Both the position numbers and the translations under genes were made by a program. A stretch of DNA of 64,000 nucleotides from Siphonodentalium dalli. Taxonomy: Eukaryota; Mollusca; Scaphopoda; Gadilida; Siphonodentaliidae. This document shows positions 1 to 12,300 of the stretch, piece after piece. Within the stretch, counting starts at the first letter, position 1. Each line of letters opens with the position of its first letter. The stretch is taken from the NCBI GenBank assembly GCA_032622095.1, contig CP136069.1, forward strand, positions 40,400,194 to 40,464,193. Reading direction: 5' to 3'. The notes beneath the pieces are model-generated. The model made no database searches, was not told the origin of the DNA, and saw only the letters and a list, made by a program, of their open reading frames with translations.

Positions 1-455
1 TGTGTACACGGTTCTAATACAGCCGTTCCTGGCTCTGAATATAAACCCATGTGTACACGGTTCTAATACCGCCGTTCCTGGAGCTGAATATAAGCCCATG
101 TGTACACGGTTCTAATACCGGCGTTCCTGGCTCTGAATATAAGCCCATGTGTACACGGTTCTAATACCGCCGTTCCTTGCTCTGAATATAAGCCCATGTG
201 TACACGGTTCTAATACCGCCGTTCCTGGCTCTGAATATAAGCACATGTGTACACGGTTCTAATACCGCCGTTCCTGGCTCTGAATTAATATAAGCCCATG
301 TGTACACGGTTCTAATACCGCCGTTCCTGGCTCTGAATATAAGCCCATATGTACACGGTTCTATTACCGCCGTTCCTGGATCTGAATATAAGCCAATGTG
401 TACACGGTTCTAATACCGCCGTTCCTGGATCTGAATTAATATAAGCCCAGTACAC
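1..455. repeat. 49/53-bp minisatellite, block 1
   Basis: About nine tandem copies of a 49-bp unit with the core GGTTCTAATACCGCCGTTCC followed by TGGCTCTGAATATAAGCCCA. Some units carry a 4-bp insertion (GAATTAATATAA instead of GAATATAA), giving 53 bp. The array starts before the window. The same unit recurs at 2646-3233 in the same orientation. The open frames across it only reflect the period. Confidence 0.95.
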
Positions 456-610
456 TCTAAGAATTAGGGGTTCTTTGGGGTTCTTTGAAGAACTCAAGGG
501 TTCTCTGTAAGAACTCAAAGGTTCCTCGGTGTCAGAAAAGGTTCTCTGTAATCGATAGGGTTCGTCGGTGTGTAACTAGGGTTCTCTTGGATGCTGAAGG
601 GTTCTTCATG
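456..610. repeat. Degenerate GGTTCT/AGAACC short repeats
   Basis: The end of the 49-bp array passes into irregular short repeats of GGGTTCTTTG and AAGAACTC type. The same sequence type occurs at 2290-2645 directly before the second minisatellite block, so the two blocks probably belong to the same element family. 611-1628 shows nothing I can support beyond AT-rich DNA; the frame at 1256-1621 has no recognisable protein features. Confidence 0.6.
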
Positions 611-1628
611 ACCAAACAATAATGCAGTTGATACATGTGTCATGGAGCCGAATTGAGTGATTAACATGAATAAATCATCAACCAGAGAGAAAGGAGTACG
701 TGTTTGTTCGCAGGGTTGGGGCATGGTAATAGAATAATAGTAATGCATTGCAATGCATTACATTTTCTCAAGTAATGCAAAGTAATGTGAACTGCACACT
801 TTTCTGCATTATATAAGCAAATAATGTAGGCCTACTACTAACCTAAATGGTGAGTAAGTCAAATACAATTTGAATTACATGTGTGATGTTTGCCTCTTAA
901 AATGAGGACTGCTTTCTTTAATTCTTACCAAATAAACCTTGAAATAACAGTGTTTTCTTTACGACTGTTGGTGTTAGTTATCTTTTATAAATATTGCTGC
1001 ACCTGTTGTTCTCCATATGTATAATACACTGACCCAGAGGCATGTAGCCTATAAATATGCCATATCAAGGGATTTATTGCTGCATTGTTTGTTACTTTGT
1101 GCGACGATGATTTGTTGTTTTATTTTGCGTTCTTCAATGCATCATATATTTTCCTATTTGCTGAAAATATTGATAATGGTAATTGTGATGCACTTCATGT
1201 AATGGTAATGTATTGCTTTATATCTTGATTGTAATTGTAGTGGTAATTTTAATTAATGCACAAAATGGAAGTTAATGGTAATGTATTACATTCCAAAGTA
1301 TATATTGGAACCATCCCTAGTTTGCTGCAATTAAGACAGATCGAATCAAGAAGTTACTTTGCCTACATCATACAGAAACATATGATGGCAGAATTCGCGT
1401 TTCTGATGAAAAGGTTACCAAGTTTTCTCCACTCGATTTTCTTAAAATGCACCCTAATCGGTCAAATTCTTTCGATAATTCTATCTAAATACATCTTAGC
1501 TATTATTCGGATCAGCTATCCCCGTCGAAAAAGTGATAGTTGGACCAAAACGACACTTGAGAAAAGTTTGTTTACAACAACGTCATTACACGTTCTTCCT
1601 GTATTCGTAAAATATACATAAATATGTG

Positions 1629-2074
1629 TTAAAGGTACTCAACCCGTAAAGAGGGTCCCCATCTCAACAGATTCCAACAACAACAATCCGATCAGAGGGT
1701 CCTATATTACTATTTCTTTGGCTTTGGGGGTAAAAAATATTTGATTCGAGTCGAGGAACCCATCAAACAAAGCTCAGAGTTATTAGATATTGATTTTTCA
1801 AATTTGTTAACTGCTCGAGATTAGTACTAATAACTGCCGTAATCTGCTCTGGATGTGTACTCCAAATCTATAACTCCGTAATTTTAACGCAATTTTGTCT
1901 GAGTTCTGGGCCAGATAGTATTCCCGATAATGAAAAATAATAGATTTCTAAAATCGATATCTAACAAATCTGAGCTTTGATGGGTGACTTCCTCGACTCG
2001 AATCAAATATTTTTGACCCCCGAAGCCATTGAAATAGTAATTGAGAGGAGTTTTATCGGGTTGAGTACCTTTAA
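1629..2074. mobile_element. TTAA MITE, family 2 (AGGTACTC ends), copy a
   Basis: Flanked by TTAA on both sides, with terminal inverted repeats AGGTACTCAACCCG and CGGGTTGAGTACCT. It has no coding capacity. The interior holds subterminal inverted segments around ATTTGATTCGAGTCGAGGAA. Near-identical to the copy at 22635-23111, so these two look young. The TTAA target and short TIR are the signature of piggyBac-type transposition (family knowledge); assignment to that superfamily is inferred. Confidence 0.85.
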
Positions 2075-2289
2075 AGTGCAGGCTAATTTACCACCTTCGT
2101 GTACTCAAGAATATGAATCACACCAAAATTAAGCGAACTGTATGCGGAATGTGCAGATATAAGCTGACATGTACATATCATTCCCCAAATGCTTCAATAT
2201 CATAACAATCTATTAGTTATTATAACAAAACCCCAAAGTGTTCGCAACGCCGCGATATAGGCAACGTGGCCAACATCCTATCTCTGAAT

Positions 2290-2645
2290 AACCATGTTGG
2301 GGTAGATTATGGTTCCCTTAAGAACGCTGTTCTGATATACGAAAGGTTCTCTGAAGAATCCTCGTGTGACCCTTATGATGGGGTCCCCCGAAGTACCATC
2401 TGGGGTTCTTATAAAGGTTCCCCGAAGAACCATGTTGGGATATATTATGGTTCCCTTAAGAACCCTGTTCTGTTATGAACAGGGTTCTCTGAAGAACCCT
2501 CTTGGGGTTCTTCTGTGGAACCTTATGATATGGTTCTTCAGTAGAACCTTATGCTGGGGTTCTTTTAAGCACCAAATAAGGTGCTCCTATTGTGACAAGG
2601 TGAAGAACCTTTTTGGGTTCTCTGAAGGACTTCTGGTTCTAAGAG
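2290..2645. repeat. Degenerate GGTTCT/AGAACC repeat tract
   Basis: Imperfect repeats of GGTTCCCTTAAGAACCCTG type; units contain both GGTTCT and AGAACC, so the tract can fold on itself. It leads directly into the 49/53-bp minisatellite at 2646. A peptide duplication seen in one frame is a by-product of the repeat and is not evidence for a gene. Confidence 0.7.
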
Positions 2646-3233
2646 TGCACACGGTTCTAATACCGCCGTTCCTGGATCTGAATTAATATAATCCCATGTG
2701 TACACGGTTCTAATACCGCCGTTCCTGGCTCTGAATTAATATAATCCTACGTGTACACGGTTCTAATACCGCCGTTCCTGGATCTGAATTAATATAAGCC
2801 CATGTGTACACGGTTCTAATACCGCCGTTCCTGGATCTGAATTAATATAAGCCCATGTGTACACGGTTCTAATACCGCCGTTCCTGGCTCTGAATATAAG
2901 CCCATGTGTACACGGTTCTAATACCGCCGTTCCTGGATCTGAATTAATATAATCCCATGTGTACACGGTTCTAATACCGCCGTTCCTGGATCTGAATTAA
3001 TATAAGCCCATGTGTACACGGTTCTAATACAGCCATTCCTGGATCTGAATTAATATAAGTCCATGTGTACACGGTTCTAATACAGCCATTCCTGGATCTG
3101 AATTAATATAATCCCATGTGTATATACACGGTTCCAATACAGCCGTTCCTGGATCTGAATTAATATACCCCCCCCCCCATGTCCACACATACAGCCATTC
3201 GTGGATCTGAATTAATATAATCCCCCTGTCCAC
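2646..3233. repeat. 49/53-bp minisatellite, block 2
   Basis: About eleven tandem copies of the same unit as at 1-455, mostly the 53-bp variant. It ends with a C-tract (about 3169-3178) and two diverged units. It lies only some 35 bp upstream of the first exon of the acyltransferase gene. Confidence 0.95.
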
Positions 3234-3269
3234 ACGATCCTTTGATTACTTTCCATTCTCTTTTCCGAG

Positions 3270-3366
3270 TGCTCAGCGAATACGAAGTTAGCAAACTCGT
3301 GAAGCTTGGTTTCGCTACTTGCCAGAATCTTCAGATGGATTTCGACACCCGTGCGATAGCATCGAT
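3270..3366 (+). CDS. NRF-6-like gene, first exon in window (end of NRF domain)
   Basis: Residues 1-32 by my numbering, reading LSEYEVSKLVKLGFATCQNL and onward. A strong pyrimidine tract precedes the acceptor CCGAG at 3265-3269, and the donor is AT|GTAAGT. The exon leaves AT, which exon 7715-7905 completes with G to give Met, so the phases agree. This position corresponds to the segment just before the first membrane helix in NRF-6 proteins. The first codon is split (x|TG), so at least one more exon lies upstream; I could not find it between 1 and 3269. Confidence 0.75.
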
Positions 3367-6300
3367 GTAAGTATAAATCACTTAATCGCGTTAAAGGCCC
3401 ACTTAATTTTCGAATGACCAGATTACATTATGCACAACATATCCCATATTATATACCATTAGAATGACCAGATTACATTATGCACAACATATCCCATATT
3501 ATATACCATTTGGAAGAGGAACCAAATATATATATATTCCACCAGAATATGGAACAGCTGTGGCATTGTAGAGTCCACCAAGTGACAGAGATTCTCAGAT
3601 TCATTCCAAGACTCCCCCCTTGTCAACACAGAATGCATCATAATTCAAACTAAGAGATAGAGTTATTCCCCTTCCATTGAGAATAATAGACTTTATAGTT
3701 CAGTTCGGATCACAATTAATCACAGAACACACCTCAGTACCTCGACAAAAACAATATTTTCCCAGTTTATTTGACCGAATCATTTGCCAATACAATGTAT
3801 TGGAGCTTCCTCTTTCAAATGGTATATAATATGGAATATGTTGTATATAATGTGATCTGGGGGTTCGAAAATTAAGTGGGCCTTTAATCGCGTTAACATA
3901 TTATTAATTTAAAAATCCACGGTCCGCTATGACACTACATATCATCTATACTATATATTTTGAGACTTCGTATATGTGTACTTCATAGAATCCAAAACGC
4001 GTGTACATATTGAGCTCAAACTTCCTATGTAAGTTTCAAATCACACCGACACGACCGTGGTCGCGGTTTAGGGAAGCTCAGAGCACCCGTTCTCCAATTT
4101 CAAATCACCGCAAAGGCACGGCGTGTGTTAATCAAGTGATTATTTAATGAGCGTTTGTTTTTGACGCATCTCTATAAAGAGCGTCTGTTTCCCATTCAAC
4201 GTTATTTGCATCTGCAGAGTTATACGCATTGAGTGCTTACCTATGCGGGGAGATTTATTGGAGCTCTTACAACATCATTGTTATAGTATGTATGACACTT
4301 AGGTCAGGGCTTAGGGGGGGGGGGGGTAGTTATAGGCATAATGCTTCTCAGAAATCCCGGTTACAAACCAACACTCACAATTTCGTATTTACGCAAACGT
4401 TATCGCTCGAAATTTATTCCCTGCGAGCACGGATGGCGCGCTTTGTTTTTACAGTATATACCTTCGGTATATACCGAAATCATCCCAGATAATCACGAAT
4501 ATAGCATCAGATTTCTCCCCAGATATACCGTTATAAAGCTACTGGAATCTGCCAATCTCATATATATTTTGAAGACCTCTGTCTGTTTGTTTGTCTGTCT
4601 GTCTGTCTGTATGTTTGTCTGTATGTGTGTCATTAATACAAATCTACGATTCTCGACCGATCGGGACGAAACTTGGTACGTGTGTGTAGTTTGACCAGGC
4701 GGTGGACGTTGTCGTATTGGCGAGCCCGTGCGGCGCCCGTGCAGCGCATGCGCAGACGAGATCTCGGAAACGGATGGAGCTATCGACTTGAAATTTGGTA
4801 TGTGAATGTATCTTGCCCTGGATACGAATTTTATCGGGTCGCCGAGTCCGTGCGACGCCAGCTTCGCGCATGCGCAGACTAGATCTCGGAAACGGGTGGA
4901 GCTATCGACTTGAAATTTGGTATGTGAATGTATCTTGCCCCGGGTACGAATTTTATCGGGTCGCCGAGATCGTGCGACGCCAGCTTCGCGCATGCGCAGA
5001 CCAGATCTCGGAAACGGGTAGACCTATCGACTTGAAATTTCGGGTTGGGTAGAGCTATCGACTTGAAATTTGGTTTTTGAGTAGCTCGGACAACGTCGGG
5101 CTCATCGGCTAGTCTCATATATATTTTGAAGACCTCTGTTTGTCTGTCTGTCTGTATGTTTGTCTGTCATTGATACAAATCTACGATTCTCGACCGATCG
5201 GGACGAAACTTGGTACCAGTGTGTAGTTTGACCAGGCGGTGGACGTTGTCGTATTGGCGAGCCCGTGTGGCGCCCGCTTCGCGCATGCGCAGACGAGATA
5301 TTGGAAACGGGTGGAGCTATCGACTTGAAATTTGGTATGTGAATGTATCTTGCCCCGGATACGAATTTCATCGGGTCGACGAGCCCGTGCGACGCCAGCT
5401 TCGCGCATGCGCAGACGAGATCTCGGAAACGGGTGGAGCTATCGACTTGAAATTTGGTATGTGAATGTATCTTGCCCCGGATACGAATTTTATCGGGTCG
5501 CCGAGCCCGTGCGACGCCAGCTTCGCAGACCAGATCTAGGAAACGGGTACAGCTATCGACTTGAAATTTGGTTTTTGAATAGCCCGGACAACGTCGGGCT
5601 GGGTAGAGCTATCGACTTAAAAATTGGTTTTTGAATAGCCCGGACAACGTCGGGCTCATCGGCTAGTCTCATATATATTTTGAAGACCTCTGTCTGTCTG
5701 TCTGTATGTATGTCATTAATACAAATCTACGATTCTCGACCGAACGGGACGAAACTTGGTACGTGTGTGTAGTTTCACAAGGCGGTCGTCGTTGTCGTAT
5801 TTGCGAGCCCGTGCGGCGCCCGCTTCGCGCATGCGCAGACCAGATCTCGGAAACGGGTGGAGCTATCGACTTGAAATTTGGTTTTTGAATAGCCCGGACA
5901 ACGTCGGGCTCATCGGATAGTCTCATATATATTTTGAAGACCTCTGTCTGTCTGTCTGTTTGTCTGTCATTTATACAAATCTACGATTCTTGACCGATCG
6001 GGACAAAACTTGGTACGTGTGTGTAGTTTGACCAGGCGGTGGACATTGTCGTATTGGCGAGCCCGTGCGGCGCCCGCTTCGCGCATGCGCAGACGAGATC
6101 TCGGAAACGGGTGGAGATATCGACTTGAAATTTGGTATGTGAATGTATCTTGCCCCGGATACGAATTTTATCGGATCGCCGAGCCCGTGCGACGCCAGCT
6201 TCTCGCATGCGCAGACGAGATCTCGGAAACGGGTGTAGCTATCGACTTGAAATTTGGTATGTGAATGTACATGTATCTTGCCCCGGATACGAATTTTATC

Positions 6301-9300
6301 GGGTCGCCGAGCCCGTGCGACGCCAGATTCGCGCATGCGCAGACCAGATCTCGGAAACGGGTAGAGCTATCGACTTGAAATTTGGTTTTTGAATAGCGTC
6401 GGGCTGGGTAGAGCTATCGACTTGAAATTTGGTTTTTGAATAGCCCGGACAACGTCGGGCTCATCGGCTAGTCTATTATATATTTTGGAACTTCTGTCTG
6501 TATGTGTGTATGTGTGTTTTAGACTTATTTATTTACCACTTAATTTTAGAGTTATCCATCTTTATCTGCAAGACCGTCCGTTTGACCTCATGCTTCCTCG
6601 TGCTTGTGGCCCAAAAACAATTGAAATAATAAACTTCAAAAATCGATATCTGATCACTCTGAGCTTTGATGGGTAGGTTCCTCGACTCGAATCAAATAAT
6701 TTTTACCCCCGAAGCCAAAGAAATAGTAATTTAGGAGCGTCTGATCGAATTGAATACCTCTAACAAGCATCGTTATGCAAAAGTATGCCACGCAAGTGAA
6801 GATTACAGCAATTTAGTTGGCTGACAAAAAATAAAAACGTGTTAAAACATCCTCATTTGAGAGTCGATATCTGTCCAGTAGAACCTCATATTAATGGGTC
6901 CGATCCAACTACTGTCTGGTATATAACATATTGATACAAATTGTGGTTTTATAGTGTCAAATGAGACAGAACATCTTTATTGTGTGTATATATAGTGGAT
7001 GCCTTCTGGCAAATTATCAGTCGCTGCATATTCATGTACGCCTGGACTTTTTTTTAGTTTCATGAAATATTGGGTTTGTCGGCTTTGGAATGCCAGTTCA
7101 TTCGCCATAGTCTTATATTTATCATTGATAAATCTGAAATAACGACATTTTGTATGTTGATTGGCAATTGCAATTCAAATTTGTTTGTGAACCTGTTTTT
7201 CACATATATATATATACTCTGCGAAGGCATTCGGTCAATTTAACCCGTTCATGAAGGGAGATTCCTGAATTTTTGCGTTTGTGCCAATGCATTGTGCCAA
7301 TGCATTTTGCGTTGTGCCAATGCATTATTTTCTTATGTAGGCGAGTCGACCATAGGTCGCCTCGGATATATAAGAGAATGCATTAGCCTACCAAATTTTA
7401 TATTATTATTTTATAATAAAAGAATGTAAGAAAAAATGAAAAACAAATGATAAATTTTTTTAAAAGAATGTAAGAAATAATGATAAAAATGACAATAATT
7501 TTAAAGACTATAAGAACAAATTATAAAAATTGATAAAGAATGTAAGAAATAATGATAAAAAATTATAAACATTGTTAAAGAATGTAAGAAAAATGATAAA
7601 AATTGTTAAAGAATGTTAGAAAAATTGCTAAAAAATTATTAAAAAAATTGTTAGGCCAAAGCATTCTCTTATATATGTGAGGGCCTTTAAAGTGTTAAAA
7701 TGTCCCCATTACAGGACAGTGTTTAGTGTGATTGGATTACTGATGATCATTGGTACCGCCATCGATGTCTGGTTTCAGAGGCGACACAAAGACACGCATG
7801 CAGACGACGTGTTGGGATTTTCGACTATCGCGGTCACTCGAAGTCTACCATCGAACCAGAATTACAAAGGCCTGCTGGAGAAACCAGATCCTACTAAGAA
7901 TGCAGGTAAATACCATATCTCACATGAGGTTTAGTTTAAAGGTACTCAATCCGATTCAACGTCCTAAATGACTATTTCTTTGGCTTCGGGGTAAAAATAT
8001 TTGATTCGAGTCGAAGAACCCACCCATCAAAGCTCAAAGTGATCAGATATCGATTTTTGAAGTTTGTTATTTCAATTTTGTGTGGCCCAGAAGCACGCCG
8101 TCAAATGGATGGTCTCGGACAAACTTGCGGATGAAGATGGATAACTCTAAAAACAAGTGGCAATACGGTCAAATTTCGTGATACTTTAGTGATAATACAG
8201 CCATATTTTGTTGAACAAAATGTTGATAAATAACAAGTTTTGGGAAATTTGATACCATAGTTGATAGCGGTTAGCATTATTTTGTTGCAATAAATCGATT
8301 CTGATAACTAAAGCGTATTTTGAAGAAATGTTGTTGTTGTTGTATCTTGATGGTATGCGGACCGTCTGATCGGATTGAGTACCTTTAAACAATATTTATT
8401 CAAACATCGATATGTATAATTTCACAATCAAAATGACATTAAGCTAGCACAACATAAATGTTACTTGGATAGAAGATTGTATTGATGAAATGGATTGAAA
8501 AGTACTTGACAACAAACACGGGTCCTGATATTTACCCAGCTGCAAAACAGAGTTCAGTCCCCTCGCTATGACTGAACGCTGCCGGAACGTGTGTTTTCTT
8601 AATGAAATCTAACATTAAGAAATTGAAGTGTTTATCCAGTTACAATTCATTCTGGCTTGATCTAGACCATTTTAAAATGAATATGGACAGTTCAGTTTCT
8701 AAGAATAATGCAAAATGAATTGTAACCTACACAAATCTCGAATAAATAAATGCGACATTTCTTCACATTACGTGAAGGTGCGGTCAGCAGTAAGACCTGC
8801 GTAGGGGACTGAACCTACACGGAACTCGATATTTATCATCTCCTCAAACAAGAAGTAGACGAGAAAGAAATATAGTACAGATTGGGACGGATAACATAGA
8901 AGAAGTATTGATTATTGGTCTTGCTTTTAAGTTGAACGATGACTGTTAAAATTGTCCTAACACATAGTGTGGCTTTAAATATTTTCTAATTGCATGTCAC
9001 AGGTAAGAAAGTAGGCCAGGGCATGGAAGAGTGAAACTATTCCATGTTTTGGACAGAGAGCATGAATGAGTGAATGTATTTTGTCTCTTTCTTTTGTTAT
9101 TATTCTTCTTTATCAATAAACAAATTATAAAAAAAAAAAAAAAAAAAACATAGAAGAAGAAATTACAAATGCTCGAATTTAAAGGAAAAACTCACAGAAA
9201 CCACTTTATATGTCAGCTTCATTGTGATATCCTGTTTATATCTCAGCTTCATTGTGATATCCTGTATTTGCTGAAAGCATACATTTGGTTCAATGATTGG

Positions 9301-12300
9301 TTTATTGGGAAATAAATCTGCACTTTAATATGGCTGTGTTAGTTGCTATTCAAGTTCCCAAGTTGCATAGCGTTTTGTTATGCAAAACAAGACAGTCAAT
9401 CCTGCAAATAGTATGTCTGTCATTTGCAGAATGAGGTCCCCAGAGGGTTAATTTAGTGACGCTATCTCGCACGGCGGGCTAGCGTCGCCAAACTCCCCCT
9501 TTGGGAACCTCATTCTGCTTAGACATCAACTGCTATATATGGGAGACCGAGGATCAGATTGAAGTTCCCCATTTGAAGCTGGCGATGTTCACCCAGTATT
9601 CACCTCGACTATGCATATTATCTCCTACAAATTAGGGGATATAGAAACTCAACAGAGGAGAAAAAGTAACTAAAACAAAGTTAATTTGATACTATAGATA
9701 CTTCCTAGAAGATGAAGCCTAAGCAAAATGAGGTCACCCTCTGCAGACCTCATTCTGTATATGACAACCACACTATTTGCAGGCGTGAAAACAGCTGTTT
9801 TACTCCACGTTAACCTTTTCCTTATTAACCCTTTCAGTGCCAAGTCCGATTTTTTTATCAACCCATATTTCCTTGATCATTTTTCATTAAACACTCATTG
9901 ATGGGTAGTTCCTGAGGAAATGTTTAGATTATAATAAGTTCAACAAACAGCCTCGTTTGTTGAAATTATTATATGAACATTTCCCACCAAAGAAAATGAA
10001 TTATGTACTGGTATTAGCTTTTCGTCTGCCTGTCGTCTGCTTTTGTTACCTGAACATCCCTGCAAATGAATAATAGATAATTCCAATGTATACTGTATAC
10101 AATGTATTACTGATGGATTACTCGATTTAGCACAGAAATAGTTAATCTATGCATTATTGAACAGAGTTCAAAATACACACCGTATGGCAAAAATGATCTA
10201 GTACCATTGTCTTCTTCCAGGCTGTCTTGCAAGATTCTTACTATCGTTTTCTCTTTACACAAACGGGAAGAAAATACTGAATATTAATCATGGGTGCAAC
10301 ACGCTCAATTGTGTCCACGGAATCCGGGTAATGAGCCTGTCGTGGGTCATCCTCGGACACACCTACTCGAATGCCATGGGGGTCGGAGGTATGCTGAACT
10401 CTCGAAAAGTATACGCATTCAGTAGTACGGTTAAGTACATCTATCACGTGTTCTGATGTTGAAATAAAATGACGTAATTTCCAAAAATATACAGAAAAAA
10501 AAGTGTAAGGCTCACCCCGTATAGTAATGTTATGGTGACGAGCATGATCAAATATACTTATAACATACATGTTGATGCACCAAATATACTCCGAACATAC
10601 ATGTTGATGCACCAATTATGGCGAATAGTTGGTCTACAATTGGTTTAAAATGGCGGAATTTGAAAAAAAGAACAGCGTACATAAATATAAGCATTTATTG
10701 ACAAAATATACCCACGCGGGGAGTTGTGATATACAGATCATTTAAACACAAGCAAAGACAACTTCATGTCAAATATATGTAGAACAATGGAACATGTATC
10801 TGTAACTCAACACTATATATTCTCAATCGATTGCGAAAAACTGCCGAACCATGTTACAGATCAGATTGCAAATGCTCGGGGTTTCAGCTTTCATGAGTAA
10901 TATGAATTTTTCACGAAAATTGGTTGCTGAAATTTAAGTTCAGTGAAAAATCTTTTCTGCAAATAGTTATGTTTTTCACATCTCATTATAAAGTGTTCTT
11001 CCGTTTCAATTTCATTTGCTTCACAATTTTTACAAAGGTATTTTTGGCTGTGCATATCGCCCAACCTCTACCTGCAACTTTTGATTGCTTACTCTAAGCT
11101 GACTGAAACACGAACTCGTATACAAATTTGTAATTTGGAGTAAATATGGTTCAACAGATCGATTTCTTATAAAGTATATACATGTAACATTTATAGCGAC
11201 GGGCTAATGTGAAATTACAATTACATCTGAGCACGTTTATACTCCATTTGTGTGCAGAAATACACATGCATACTCGCTAGTTTTGTCTACCATTCGTACG
11301 AAAGTTCCCAAATAGAAGCGCAAATGCTAATCCATCGATTGGAAAATTTGGAAAGAATGTTAGAACAAACCACTGAGTACAATTGTATTTCGGCACAAAA
11401 ATGGAGTATAAACGTGTTCAGATGTAATTATAAGTTTCAATAAACCGGTCCCCACAAATGTTACACGTATATATGCTTTATAAGAAATCAAATTGTTAAC
11501 AAGAATATACGCTGTTTATCTGTCAAATTCCGCCATTTTAAATCAACTTTAGACCACGTGATTCCTGACTTTGAATTGAAACTCGTCTGCATCGGAGACC
11601 GTACACATCTCATGAATGCACAGATGTCATATCTGTGTTATTAGTATGCCCCTAATTTCTCGAATCTCTGAATATAAACAGAAACCATTTGTATTTGGAC
11701 CCTAATGGCAATGTTATATTTTACAATAATATGTTATTCATGTATTCGCAATGCAAGACATTTATCTTATGTCTTCATCTTGATATGGCTTATATGATGA
11801 AACGATGCTAAACCGCCATTCAACCAATCAACATCTTGCATATCTTCCAGTGAACGTGTTCCAAGCCTTTGATTGGACGAAACGATTCACGTTCCAAGCT
11901 GTTGACAACGAGTCTGTATCCGTAGACTCATTCTTCACCATGAGGTATGCACGCCACTAACATGGTTAATTTTGTCCGCGGCCAAATTGGTCAATGGCCA
12001 GAATTTTAGAAGCTACATTTGTCCAAACTTTGGCGAAATTCGTCAAATAAACTACCGTTCTAATTATCCATTATGTCAATAAATTTTAATGTGGGAATTG
12101 TTCTCAAAGCACATAGGAAATTTGACTTTGGGGCGATCGGTTTCGCCTTGGTTGGAAAACCACAGACTAGTACCCTGGTTGGTGAGTCAGAAAGGAAGTA
12201 TGACTAGTGCTCTCTGGTAGAGGTTAGCATACTCATTGGACCTAACTTATCATTTTCCCCATTTTGCCGCCATATTGGGCCATAGTTATATTGTTTTCAT

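Noticed and set aside
1-455. Regular repeats resembling a CRISPR array
   Set aside because: Units are contiguous with no unique spacers, and the context is eukaryotic; it is a minisatellite.
1256-1621. 121-aa open frame as a gene or upstream NRF exon
   Set aside because: No hydrophobic or cysteine pattern fitting the NRF domain, no splice-site match in phase with 3270, AT-rich composition like its flanks.
2763-3233. Repetitive peptide frames (INSDPGTAVLEPCTHG type) that could suggest a secreted repeat protein
   Set aside because: Frames stay open only because the 49/53-bp unit lacks stops in that phase; no start or splice context.
4493-6392. Many overlapping Arg- and Cys-rich open frames on both strands
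   Set aside because: They arise from the GC-rich internal repeat of the Helitron-like units and occur on both strands at the same positions.
9822-9850. TTAACCCTTTCAGTGCC as another family-1 MITE end
   Set aside because: Only one end-like motif is present; no hairpin module or second end nearby.
11252-11443. 63-aa frame as an extra exon of the acyltransferase
   Set aside because: It lies inside a nested palindrome, and exon phases on either side already join directly at 10388 and 11851.
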